Notes under the pieces: model-generated | The model's database searches: none | Told to the model about the DNA's origin: nothing | The model's input: only the letters and a program-made list of their open reading frames with translations | Origin: an uncultured Lachnoanaerobaculum sp. | GTDB lineage: Bacteria; Bacillota; Clostridia; Lachnospirales; Lachnospiraceae | Length of the DNA stretch: 34,866 bases | Assembly (NCBI RefSeq): GCF_938015485.1 | Contig: NZ_CALLVU010000005.1 | Span: forward strand, 1 to 34,866 | Direction: 5' to 3' | In this document: piece by piece, positions 16,976 through 24,596 of the stretch | How the letters are laid out: each line of letters begins with the position of its first letter | How positions within the stretch are numbered: position 1 is the first letter of the stretch | Program-made: the position numbers and the translations under genes

Positions 16976-17094
16976 ATATCAACAGTAAGTCCTGTACAGA
17001 TGCCATAGTCTAGGTAAGCGTCATGTGTTGTCGTCACTGTTAGGCAATTGATATTTTAGAAGTTTTTAGACCAGTCGAGAGATTGGTCTTTTTG
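16976..17094 (+). ncRNA. Structured 5' leader ending in an intrinsic terminator (possible riboswitch or attenuator), class not recognised
   Basis: The leader begins a few bases after the predicted promoter. ATATCA (16976-16981) pairs with TGATAT (17049-17054), and ACAGT (16982-16986) pairs with ACTGT (17036-17040). Together they form an 11-bp basal stem with a bulge on the 3' side, closing about 50 bases. A strong terminator follows at 17068. The sequence between matches none of the riboswitch consensus elements I know. It sits upstream of the start codon of the M32 remnant. Confidence 0.45.
17068..17094 (+). terminator. Intrinsic terminator in the M32-remnant leader
   Basis: AGACCAGTC (17068-17076), a GAGA loop, then GATTGGTCT (17081-17089) followed by a T tract. 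The 9-bp stem contains one G-T pair. Confidence 0.8.
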
Positions 17095-17116
17095 TTTATA
17101 TAAAGAAAGGAAAATC

Positions 17117-17322
17117 ATGAATACAAGTGAAAAACTAAAAAAATACAAAGATTAAAAAACAGATTGGTTCCGCTTATAAAAAAGGTGACAAATGAAAAGC
17201 AGATAAAAGAAGATTTTCTGCATCAAAGTTTTCCGGTTGAGGAACAAAAAAAGTTTATGGAATTGATGCAAATATACTGCCGACTGCACTTACAAACAGA
17301 TTTGTTAAAAGGCAAAGGATGA
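17117..17322 (+). pseudogene. Fragment of an M32 carboxypeptidase gene
   Basis: AAAGG and ATG 17117 open a frame reading MNTSEKLKKYKD that stops at 17153. Adding one A to the seven-A run at 17137-17143 would join it to LKNRLVPLIKKVTNEKQIKEDFLHQSFPVEEQKKFM, which is M32 sequence from just before the catalytic part. The homology ends at about 17261; the frame then runs to TGA 17320-17322 without resemblance to M32. This is thus an M32 gene with an internal deletion, a frameshift and a lost 3' half. Its shared 64 bp with the fusion gene at 618-2297 is listed separately. Confidence 0.72.
17198..17261 (+). repeat. Right copy of the 64-bp M32-derived direct repeat
   Basis: Matches 1372-1435 at 59 of 64 bases, in the same orientation, with only synonymous differences. 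Confidence 0.9.
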
Positions 17323-17330
17323 TTTATTAC
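17302..17330 (+). promoter_or_regulatory. Possible serpin promoter
   Basis: TTGTTA at 17302-17307, a 17-bp spacer, and TATTAC at 17325-17330. Each box matches consensus at four of six positions. Confidence 0.35.
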
Positions 17331-17367
17331 CTTTTTTGGAATTTATTATTTTAAAAAGGAGGTTAGT

Positions 17368-18717
17368 ATGAAGATAAAAAAAATTGTAGGAATATTTTTG
17401 GCGGCAATGACTATGCTTAGTGCCTGTAAAAAGGGCGGTACACAGTTAGAAAATAAAAGTATTACTGAATCTGATAAATCCATAAAATCTGTTGAGGCTG
17501 TGATTCCGAATCCGGTTTCGGAGGGAACAGATGTTAATAAGTTTATAAACGGAGATGATCACCGGAAATGGTGGGAGGATTATATAGAAAAGGTTCACAA
17601 CTCACAAACTGTGCAGGAAGGGATGGGACAGTACTATGAACAGATACAGAAGGAACTTTTATCAGATGCCTCAGATCATAATGCAGTATGTTCGCCATTG
17701 AATATTTATATAGCACTTTCCATGCTGGCTGAAGCGACAGATGGAAATACACGTAAGCAAATACTTGATGTGCTTAATGTAAAGGATATGGATGTCTTAA
17801 ATAAGCGAATAGAAGCGATATGGGATGCCAATTATGTGGATACACCTGCACTAAAGAGTATGTTGGCAAATTCTATATGGTTAAAAAGCGGTATAGGGTA
17901 TAATGAAGATACTTTAAAAAGGCTGTCAACGGAGTATCATGTTTCATCTTACAGCGGTGAGATGGGATCTAAGTCAATGAATCTGAAACTTCAAAAATGG
18001 ACTGATGAGCATACAGGAGGATTGCTTAAAGAGTATACAAAAGAATTGGAACTTAAACCGGAATCGGTGTTGGCACTTATTTCAACCGTTTATTACAAGG
18101 CATCTTGGGATAAGGAATTCCCAAAGGAGCAAACAAATGATGGAATATTTCATGGGCTTTCAGGGGATAAGTCGGTTCCTATGATGAACAATGATGTTAT
18201 GACAAATTTGTATCAAACAGAGCATTTTCAGGCTGTAGGATTGAGCCTTGTCGACAGTGGTACAATGTATTTTTTCCTGCCGAAAGAAGGTTATAAAGCA
18301 CAGGATATTGCAGCAGATCCACAAATGATAAAAATCTGTATGGAACATGCAAGTGTGGAAAGTAATTCGGCATTGGTGCATCTGACAGTTCCCAAATTCA
18401 ATGATTCGGCTAAAATAAATCTGCTGGAGTGTCTGAAGAATATCGGAATTACAGATGTGCTTTCAGATAAACAGGCAGATTTCACTCCACTTACAAAAGA
18501 AGTTGAAAATATTTATGTAAGCAGAGCAGAGCATGCCGCCATGGTAAAGATAGATGAGGAAGGTGTTACAGGTGCGGCGTATACTGCATTTATGATGAAG
18601 AGCGCAGGAATAATACAGAATCAGGTGGATTTTATTATTGACAGACCTTTTGTATTTGCAGTGGCGGCTCCTGACGGTTCAATTCTTTTTACAGGAGTTA
18701 TTCAGAATATAGAGTAG
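17368..18717 (+). CDS. Serpin-family serine protease inhibitor, lipoprotein
   Basis: A 449-residue protein with a lipoprotein signal: MKIKKIVGIFLAAMTMLSAC, lipobox LSAC, lipidated Cys20. It should be anchored on the outer face of the membrane. After a linker of about 60 residues comes a full serpin domain: SPLNIYIALSMLAEATDGNT, then STVYYKASWDKEF, then the hinge EEGVTGAAYTAF (E397 onward) and the closing DRPFVFAV...ILFTGVIQ strands. Serpins trap serine or cysteine proteases when the reactive loop is cut. Counting from the hinge as in alpha-1-antitrypsin puts P1 near Ala413 (KSA|G), which would suit an elastase-like target; this is inference. AAAAAGGAGG precedes the ATG. A terminator follows. 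Confidence 0.9.
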   Translation: MKIKKIVGIFLAAMTMLSACKKGGTQLENKSITESDKSIKSVEAVIPNPVSEGTDVNKFINGDDHRKWWEDYIEKVHNSQTVQEGMGQYYEQIQKELLSDASDHNAVCSPLNIYIALSMLAEATDGNTRKQILDVLNVKDMDVLNKRIEAIWDANYVDTPALKSMLANSIWLKSGIGYNEDTLKRLSTEYHVSSYSGEMGSKSMNLKLQKWTDEHTGGLLKEYTKELELKPESVLALISTVYYKASWDKEFPKEQTNDGIFHGLSGDKSVPMMNNDVMTNLYQTEHFQAVGLSLVDSGTMYFFLPKEGYKAQDIAADPQMIKICMEHASVESNSALVHLTVPKFNDSAKINLLECLKNIGITDVLSDKQADFTPLTKEVENIYVSRAEHAAMVKIDEEGVTGAAYTAFMMKSAGIIQNQVDFIIDRPFVFAVAAPDGSILFTGVIQNIE

Positions 18718-18760
18718 TATATCTGAAGTTTTTAAAACACTGATTTATGATTTTTATAAA

Positions 18761-18796
18761 AATCCGGTTAGTATTCATTACCAACCGGAATTTTTT
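18761..18796. terminator. Bidirectional terminator between the serpin gene and mprF
   Basis: The arms TCCGGTT (18763-18769) and AACCGGA (18783-18789) are extended by GTA/TAC around TTCAT. A T6 tract follows on the plus strand, and TTTTTAT follows on the minus strand. Confidence 0.8.
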
Positions 18797-21377
18797 ATAT
18801 CTTTTTGACCTGTCTGTTGTCGACTTTATATAGGGTCAGCAGGTTAAATAAGAGGTTGCTGTCTTTAGGGTAGGAGAGGTATCTTGCTTCCCAGGTAGGA
18901 GCAAATTTTTCCTTATATTTTCTGAGACCTCCGAAGGAATAGAAACGGGTTGCAAAGGTGTATACCAAAAAGGCAAGTTTTTCCTCTAAAAAGCTGTGGT
19001 CGTTTTGCCCCACATTGGATAGAGGTGCCATTCCAAGGTCAAAGTACACTACACCATTTTCCTTCATATAAAGAAAAATCTGTACAAAGAGATAGTCCAT
19101 GATACCGTTTCTTTCAGTTTGCGGGTCGTATCTCATCAAGTCTATACTTGATTCTGTGGCGGTATTGCATACAAGGAAGTTTGCAAATGCCTGAACCTTT
19201 CCCGATTCGTCAAGTACACAGGCAATAGGAGCTAATGAGAGGTAGTCTCTGTCGAAAAAGCCAAGTGAAAATCCCTTTTCCTCTCTGCCTGAGAGCCAAG
19301 CATTTGAAATATTTTCAAGTTCATCCATAAATTCATTTGAAAACGGAGGATTCATTATCTTAAAACTGTATCCCGAGTTTTCGCCTCGGTTTATAATGGC
19401 GCGAAACTTTCTTCCTGATTTTCCCACAAGTCCGAATTCGTTGAGGTTTACTTTGGCAGTCTCACCGAATTTCATAAACTCATATCCAAGCTCATGCAAA
19501 AGTAAGGTCAATTCACGGCCGACTTCATAGAAAAGCGGAATAAGGTTTTTAGATTCGGCTTCATTTATAAACTCGATGACGGCACTCTTAAAATATTCTT
19601 TTTTACCTATCGGGTCACCCATAACAATAGCCTTGCCGTCCTCCAATGCAAACTGGAATACCACAAGGTCTTTATCATCTTCAGTGTAGTAATAGAGCAG
19701 CTTGTCATCCAAAAATGCAAGTGAAGCATTCAGATTTGTATTATCAAAACTCTGTAAAAAATTTTGATATTTGACCTTATCAAACTTTTCACCGAATGAA
19801 AAATGCCTGTCCTTTGCAAGTGATTCCACTATAATATAAAACAGCGCTATTATAACAAGGTAGATGAACAGATGTAAAAAACGGTTTAAAAACACATTGA
19901 AAAAATGCATTTTTAGAGCGTATTCCTTACCGACTTTGCTGTGGAAGATAATATATCCCAGACTTTCATGTCCTGTATTCTTACTTGAAATATACATAAG
20001 AAAGAATGTGAGTGCAAAGCTGCCTACAATATATCCTATGTCCTTTAATCTGTCTTCAGGAGGATAGAAGAATGATTTCCTGTCCAAATCCTTTCGCCTT
20101 GAAAATACCAAAAGGATAAATATTATAAGGTATATGCTGCTGAAAACTGAAACATCTCCGATATTTATATAAATCAGACTTATAAAAGACAAACAGGCGG
20201 CAAACAAAAGGGCAAACTGTGAGCGTCTCTTTAACAGTCTTCCAAGCAGGAAGAATAAGCTTCCAAGCAAGAAGCTTGGAAACTGGAAAAGCAGCTGTCC
20301 GTGTATGGGGTCCATCTTTCCTATAATGGGTATGGAGTGTATACTGTCCGGAAGTATTGCTGTCGCCATCAAAAAAAATCCGAAAAAGTTTGCCATAAAG
20401 TGGCTTACACCCTGCTTTACAAGCTTTGAAAGCTTATTGGGAATACCCGAAAACTTATCATTGATTTGACCTCCCATGCTTTTTAAGAACAGAATAAGTC
20501 CGATAAAGAACGGAATTATATAATAAAAAACTCTAAAGAGCAAGAGCCAGCTTGCAGCCTTATTGTGATTTATTGACAGATGCAAAAGTCCGCCTATCAT
20601 CATAAGGTCAAAGCTTCCGAGGCTTCCCGGTATCATAGACACCATACCTATGCATATGGAGATAAAATACAATGGAAGTATATTTACCAATGACACATCA
20701 TATCCCAAAGTTCTTCCGACATAGAAGAAAAATAACGATACAAAGCCCCAGTCAAGCAAGGATGTCACTATAAGTGCCGACATCTTTTTGCCACTTAAGT
20801 TTCCGAAGTAATCCATATTTTTTCTGGTGGAAAGTATAAGTAAAACAGGAAGTATAAGTGAGGCAATGATCAGTACAAAGCTGTAAGGCTTAAGTGTGGC
20901 GTTCTTTGCAGAATAAAATATGAAAAATACTGAAAGCAGTGAGAGCAAAGAAAGTCCGGACATAAAGTAAGGCATTACCTTTGAGATGCCCTGCATTGTC
21001 TTACCCTCTTTTTCTTTTTCACTGAAATAGCTGTAGCGAAGTCCTACATCTACAAGACCTGCAAATCCAATAAGGTTGTTAAGGCTGTTTATTGTCCAGC
21101 TGCTTTCAATAAGCTTGCCTAAAGAAATTTCTTTGCCAAGTTCTTTTGTCAGTATATAGTCATAGAGCATCATCGGAGATACTGCAATTATTCCGAAGAT
21201 AAACAGGCTTAGTACCTGAAGAGGTGAGAGATGCTCTATTATCTTTTTTACGGCACTGAATGATATAGTCTTTCCCATATGGAAAAGTTCTATAATTACC
21301 AGAATAAGTATTGATATAAAAAGTATACCCTTTAGGATATTTTGGTATTTTTTTAGGAATGAGATTATACTATGCAT
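18795..21377 (-). CDS. mprF: Phosphatidylglycerol lysyltransferase/flippase MprF
   Basis: An 860-residue protein, the full length expected of MprF. The N-terminal half is a polytopic membrane domain (flippase, many hydrophobic segments from residue 15 to about 520). The C-terminal part is the DUF2156 aminoacyl transferase domain, with features such as VVFQFALEDGKAIVMGDPIG, FDLGMAPLSNVG and the FGGLRKYKEKFAPTWEARYLSYP ending. It transfers an amino acid from aminoacyl-tRNA to phosphatidylglycerol and flips the product, lowering surface negative charge against cationic peptides. Lysine or alanine cannot be distinguished by eye. Its ribosome site AGGAGG is inside the last codons of the upstream hydrolase gene, which ends one base before this ATG, so the two are coupled. 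Confidence 0.93.
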   Translation of the reverse strand: MHSIISFLKKYQNILKGILFISILILVIIELFHMGKTISFSAVKKIIEHLSPLQVLSLFIFGIIAVSPMMLYDYILTKELGKEISLGKLIESSWTINSLNNLIGFAGLVDVGLRYSYFSEKEKEGKTMQGISKVMPYFMSGLSLLSLLSVFFIFYSAKNATLKPYSFVLIIASLILPVLLILSTRKNMDYFGNLSGKKMSALIVTSLLDWGFVSLFFFYVGRTLGYDVSLVNILPLYFISICIGMVSMIPGSLGSFDLMMIGGLLHLSINHNKAASWLLLFRVFYYIIPFFIGLILFLKSMGGQINDKFSGIPNKLSKLVKQGVSHFMANFFGFFLMATAILPDSIHSIPIIGKMDPIHGQLLFQFPSFLLGSLFFLLGRLLKRRSQFALLFAACLSFISLIYINIGDVSVFSSIYLIIFILLVFSRRKDLDRKSFFYPPEDRLKDIGYIVGSFALTFFLMYISSKNTGHESLGYIIFHSKVGKEYALKMHFFNVFLNRFLHLFIYLVIIALFYIIVESLAKDRHFSFGEKFDKVKYQNFLQSFDNTNLNASLAFLDDKLLYYYTEDDKDLVVFQFALEDGKAIVMGDPIGKKEYFKSAVIEFINEAESKNLIPLFYEVGRELTLLLHELGYEFMKFGETAKVNLNEFGLVGKSGRKFRAIINRGENSGYSFKIMNPPFSNEFMDELENISNAWLSGREEKGFSLGFFDRDYLSLAPIACVLDESGKVQAFANFLVCNTATESSIDLMRYDPQTERNGIMDYLFVQIFLYMKENGVVYFDLGMAPLSNVGQNDHSFLEEKLAFLVYTFATRFYSFGGLRKYKEKFAPTWEARYLSYPKDSNLLFNLLTLYKVDNRQVKKI

Positions 21378-21378
21378 C

Positions 21379-22089
21379 CTACCTCCTTGAAATATATTGA
21401 ACCAACTTATAAACAGTTTTATTAAAGTAGATACTGTCTTTTTTCGGAATGTTGTGTCCCTGATTTTTTCTTACTATAAACTTTCCGTGTGGGAAGAGTT
21501 TTGATATAGAGATACTGTGACTTCTCTTTATCATATCGTGGTCACCTACTAAAACGATGACAGGATAGCTTGTATTTTTGAAGGTATCTTTTGATATATT
21601 AAGACTTTCACGCAGCAGAGGAGATACCGTCGACTTTCTCTTGAAAACAGGGAAAAATATTCCAAGAGCTTTGTACAAGTATTCTTCAAAAAAACAGGCG
21701 TACTTTGGAAGAAACTTTAAACCGTCAAATGAGATATTGCCGCTGTTTGCAATAATACCTGCCACCCTTTTGCTGTGCAGTTTTGCAAACTCTATTGCAA
21801 GGTTGGCACCGTCACTGTGACCTACAAGCAAACATTTTTCTATATGCAGATGTGAGAGCAGCTCTTCAAGGCTGTCAGCCAGATAAGAAAAGCTTACCTT
21901 TTCCACTAAATTGCCTGACTTGCCATGTCCCAAGCTGTCCACAAAGATAAGTTTGCAGTATTTACTTAGAACTCTTTGCTTTTTAAAGTAGCCGCTTTCA
22001 AGGTTATTACCGTGTAAGAAAACAACCGGAAAGCCTTCTCCACAAATCTCATAATGTATATATTCACCGTTTTCTCTATAAAACTTCAT
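21379..22089 (-). CDS. Alpha/beta hydrolase
   Basis: About 236 residues with an alpha/beta hydrolase fold: VVFLHGN (oxyanion region), DSLGHGKSG, the nucleophile elbow GHSDG (Ser92 counting from this start), GDHDM for the acid, and QGHNIP for the histidine. No signal peptide, so it is cytoplasmic. ATG at 22089 is chosen; a GTG three codons upstream (22098) is possible, and neither has a strong ribosome site. It is the first gene of a two-gene operon with mprF. By analogy with hydrolases beside aminoacyl-phosphatidylglycerol synthases (AhyD), it might remove the amino acid from the lipid; this rests on context only. Confidence 0.85.
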   Translation of the reverse strand: MKFYRENGEYIHYEICGEGFPVVFLHGNNLESGYFKKQRVLSKYCKLIFVDSLGHGKSGNLVEKVSFSYLADSLEELLSHLHIEKCLLVGHSDGANLAIEFAKLHSKRVAGIIANSGNISFDGLKFLPKYACFFEEYLYKALGIFFPVFKRKSTVSPLLRESLNISKDTFKNTSYPVIVLVGDHDMIKRSHSISISKLFPHGKFIVRKNQGHNIPKKDSIYFNKTVYKLVQYISRR

Positions 22090-22152
22090 ATATAACACAC
22101 TTTCATAGCTTTATTTATGAACAAGTTCTAGCACAATGAAATAAAAAAGTCA

Positions 22153-22185
22153 AACAAAAAAGGACTTCTTTAAAAAGTCCTTTAA
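22153..22185 (-). terminator. Terminator of the double-cubane protein operon
   Basis: Read on the minus strand, AAAGGACTT and AAGTCCTTT form a 9-bp stem around a short AT loop, followed by TTTTTG. It lies just past the stop of the activator ATPase gene. Confidence 0.8.
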
Positions 22186-22189
22186 ATAA

Positions 22190-22975
22190 TCAGTCAAATA
22201 CTATAGGTTTACTTTGTTTCGGTCTTAGTGAAAGTGCTGCACCTATAGCACCGGCGTACCTTCCAAGCGGATGAGTATGAATCTTTTTACCAAGCTTAGA
22301 TGACATAAGTTCTACAAAATAAGGTGTGAAGCTAAGTCCGCCTGTAAGCATGACTTCACCTTTTATGCCGTGCTTTTTTGCAAGAGATATTACTTTGTTG
22401 GCTACGGAGTCTATGACACCTGCTGCTATATTTTCTCTTTTTTCACCTGAACCTATATAGCTTATTACTTCGGATTCGGCAAATACGGTACACATGGAAC
22501 TAATAGACAGAGCATCGCCTGAGGATGCAAGTGCATACAGTTCGTCAAAGTCACAGCCGAGTCTGTTTGCCATAACCTCTATAAACTTGCCGGTACCTGC
22601 CGCACATTTGTCGTTCATTAAAAAGTCCTTCACCATGCCGTCTTCAAGTGTAATAATCTTGGTATCCTGTCCGCCTATATCTATAACGGTGCCGTTTACT
22701 TTAAAAAGTGCATAAGCACCCTTGCCGTGGCAGGTTATCTCCGTGATGTTTTTGTCGGCATAGTCTACACATATTCTGCCGTAGCCTGTAGCCGCACAAG
22801 CCATATCTTCACTAAAGCCTTTTTCTTTAAGCTTTTGCATTATAGCTTTGGCGGTTTCCTTACTGTTCCAGCCTGTAGGCATACAAAATGAGTCAAGTAA
22901 TTTCTCATTATCTGTAACCACAACCTTGGAAGCGGTAGAACCTATATCTATTCCTATATAATATTTACAATCCAT
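22190..22975 (-). CDS. BadF/BcrA-type ATPase, activator/reductase of a double-cubane or 2-hydroxyacyl-CoA dehydratase protein
   Basis: A 261-residue ASKHA-fold ATPase. GIDIGSTASK at about residues 8-17 is the phosphate-1 loop, and DIGGQDTK is the second loop. NDKCAAGTGKF and MCTVFAESE carry the two cysteines that, in the dimer, bind one [4Fe-4S] cluster. Such proteins use ATP to push one low-potential electron into a partner protein. The partner is the gene immediately upstream, which ends 10 bases before this start. ATG 22975 has AGAGG in front; a TTG at 22978 is the alternative. It resembles E. coli YjiL and the reductase of double-cubane cluster protein. Confidence 0.9.
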   Translation of the reverse strand: MDCKYYIGIDIGSTASKVVVTDNEKLLDSFCMPTGWNSKETAKAIMQKLKEKGFSEDMACAATGYGRICVDYADKNITEITCHGKGAYALFKVNGTVIDIGGQDTKIITLEDGMVKDFLMNDKCAAGTGKFIEVMANRLGCDFDELYALASSGDALSISSMCTVFAESEVISYIGSGEKRENIAAGVIDSVANKVISLAKKHGIKGEVMLTGGLSFTPYFVELMSSKLGKKIHTHPLGRYAGAIGAALSLRPKQSKPIVFD

Positions 22976-22985
22976 CAAAACCTCT

Positions 22986-24134
22986 TTATACGGCTATTGT
23001 TTCAAGGAATGCCTCAAGTCTGGTATTTATCTGTCCCGCATCAGCCTTTGAATAGTCCGTTTCCACCTTAAGATAAGGGATTCCCTTTGCAAGTACGGAC
23101 TTTTTGACATTGTATGACTCTATAGAGAAAGTATGACAGGCTTGAAGTATTATTTCAAGTACTCCGTCCACCTGATAATCGTCAATCATATCTGAGATGA
23201 ACTTTAATCTGTTGGTATTAGGACTCATAACAGAACAGTTGATATTCAGATATTTTTTGGCAAGAGCCTCTGTCACAGGTAATGTTGTATCAACTTTTTC
23301 GATTTTTTCCCTGTTGCTGTTGCAGGCGTCAAATGCGACAACATCCGCACCGAGTTCTTCCAATACTTTGATTGTCTTATCTCTGACACCGCCGTTTGGA
23401 CATCCTGTTATCAATATTCTTGGCTTCCTGCTTACCTTACCCTTATAGTTTGCCTCCCAATCGGCCTTGACCTCATCTATTCTTTCTCTTAACTGCTTAC
23501 AGCGCTCTTCCATACTCGGTATAAAACTCAATGTATCAAGCTTGGTTCCAAGTTCGTAGCCTGAGATAGGAGAAGGGTTTAGCTTACCGAGGTCAAGATA
23601 TTCAAGTACAAGGTCTCTTTCGGCATTTTTTTGTAATATTGCTTTTTTAACATCCTCTTCGGTTATTGTGACGCCGTAGAAGTCTTCAAGCTTTTTCCAA
23701 AACCTTTTAATCTCAGATTCCCACATTGTAAGTGCCGCTTCATCTCTTGAAGACGGCAGCTGCATAACATAGGTATCCTTGATGTCGTTCATAAGCTCAA
23801 ACATCTTCTTTTTGCCGTCACAGGTGGTCTCACCTACTATGAAGTCCGAGAAGTAAAAGTACGGGCAGGTATCTGTAAGTGCAAAACCGTAGCTTGCCTT
23901 GATAAGAGGGCAAAGGTTGCTCGGCAGATGTTCTTCCGCGGCAGCTATAGGCTCTTCACTTGTAGCACAGAGTGTAACAGGAATTGCACCTGCGGCCATA
24001 ATAAGTTCTGTAGGAATAAATGAGCAGTATGTTCCTACTATTTTGCCTCCGTTGTCTTTATGAGCTTTCATCTTCATAAAGCCTGATTTTCTTGCTTCAG
24101 GAAAACTCTCAAAATTTTCCGGCAGTCGTAACAT
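22986..24134 (-). CDS. Double-cubane cluster protein / 2-hydroxyacyl-CoA dehydratase family (YjiM-like)
   Basis: A 382-residue member of the HgdB/FldB superfamily. The conserved cysteine segments are TYCSFIP (C37), NLCPL (C75), DTCPY (C90), TTCDG (C105), TGCPNGG (C245), DACNSN (C271) and QACHTF (C333). One subunit gene next to one ATPase gene, with no second dehydratase subunit and no CoA-transferase, fits the double-cubane cluster protein system better than a fermentative 2-hydroxyacyl-CoA dehydratase. The DCCP family carries an [8Fe-9S] cluster and can reduce small substrates such as acetylene in vitro; the natural substrate is unknown. GGAGG stands before ATG, with a good promoter upstream. 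Confidence 0.88.
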   Translation of the reverse strand: MLRLPENFESFPEARKSGFMKMKAHKDNGGKIVGTYCSFIPTELIMAAGAIPVTLCATSEEPIAAAEEHLPSNLCPLIKASYGFALTDTCPYFYFSDFIVGETTCDGKKKMFELMNDIKDTYVMQLPSSRDEAALTMWESEIKRFWKKLEDFYGVTITEEDVKKAILQKNAERDLVLEYLDLGKLNPSPISGYELGTKLDTLSFIPSMEERCKQLRERIDEVKADWEANYKGKVSRKPRILITGCPNGGVRDKTIKVLEELGADVVAFDACNSNREKIEKVDTTLPVTEALAKKYLNINCSVMSPNTNRLKFISDMIDDYQVDGVLEIILQACHTFSIESYNVKKSVLAKGIPYLKVETDYSKADAGQINTRLEAFLETIAV

Positions 24135-24169
24135 AATGAAATCCTCCGTAAAACGATATATTTGTTTAA

Positions 24170-24198
24170 ATTGTACATAAAATAACTAAAGTTTACAA
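24170..24198 (-). promoter_or_regulatory. Predicted promoter of the double-cubane protein operon
   Basis: On the minus strand: TTGTAA (24198-24193), a 17-bp spacer, TACAAT (24175-24170). This leaves a leader of about 30 bases to the ATG at 24134. Confidence 0.65.
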
Positions 24199-24463
24199 TA
24201 AATATATTTAATAAATCTATTTTCTGTATAATTAGACAGGGTTTATTTGTTTTCTCAATAGCTATACTTGTATTTTCAAGGCTTTAAACCGATATTTTGA
24301 AAAAAATATTTTTTAATAAAGATATTGTAAAATAAGTATTTGTTATATAAGAAAAGTATTCTTTTACTTAATAAAGTATTTATACTGCCTCTAAAATATG
24401 ACAGCTTTTACCAATGCATTAGAGTGTTAATATATGCAAAAGATAGAAAATTGTGTAGTAAAC
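24199..24463. other. AT-rich divergent intergenic region with a 20-bp-periodic repeat
   Basis: No coding frame of interest. AAGTATT occurs at 24334-24340, 24354-24360 and 24374-24380, exactly 20 bp apart. A related AAATATT lies at 24304-24310. It sits between the double-cubane promoter and the cfa promoter, so it may be a regulatory array. See the findings. Confidence 0.4.
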
Positions 24464-24492
24464 TTGACTTTTTGTATATATTTTGTTAAATT
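24464..24492 (+). promoter_or_regulatory. Predicted cfa promoter
   Basis: TTGACT at 24464-24469, a 17-bp spacer, TAAATT at 24487-24492. The transcription start would be near 24499. Confidence 0.6.
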
Positions 24493-24517
24493 TATATCGA
24501 ATTTTAGATATGCATAG

Positions 24518-24559
24518 AGACAATGATGTCCGGACGAAGATTCGCCATTGTCTTTTTTT
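24518..24559 (+). terminator. Terminator-like hairpin in the cfa leader
   Basis: AGACAATG (24518-24525) pairs with CATTGTCT (24546-24553), followed by T7. An inner CGAA-GA-TTCG hairpin (24535-24544) extends the structure. It lies between the predicted cfa promoter and the cfa start codon, so it could attenuate cfa transcription. Confidence 0.65.
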
Positions 24560-24596
24560 ATTTGATTTATAGATAGAAACCATTGGAGGTAGTAAA

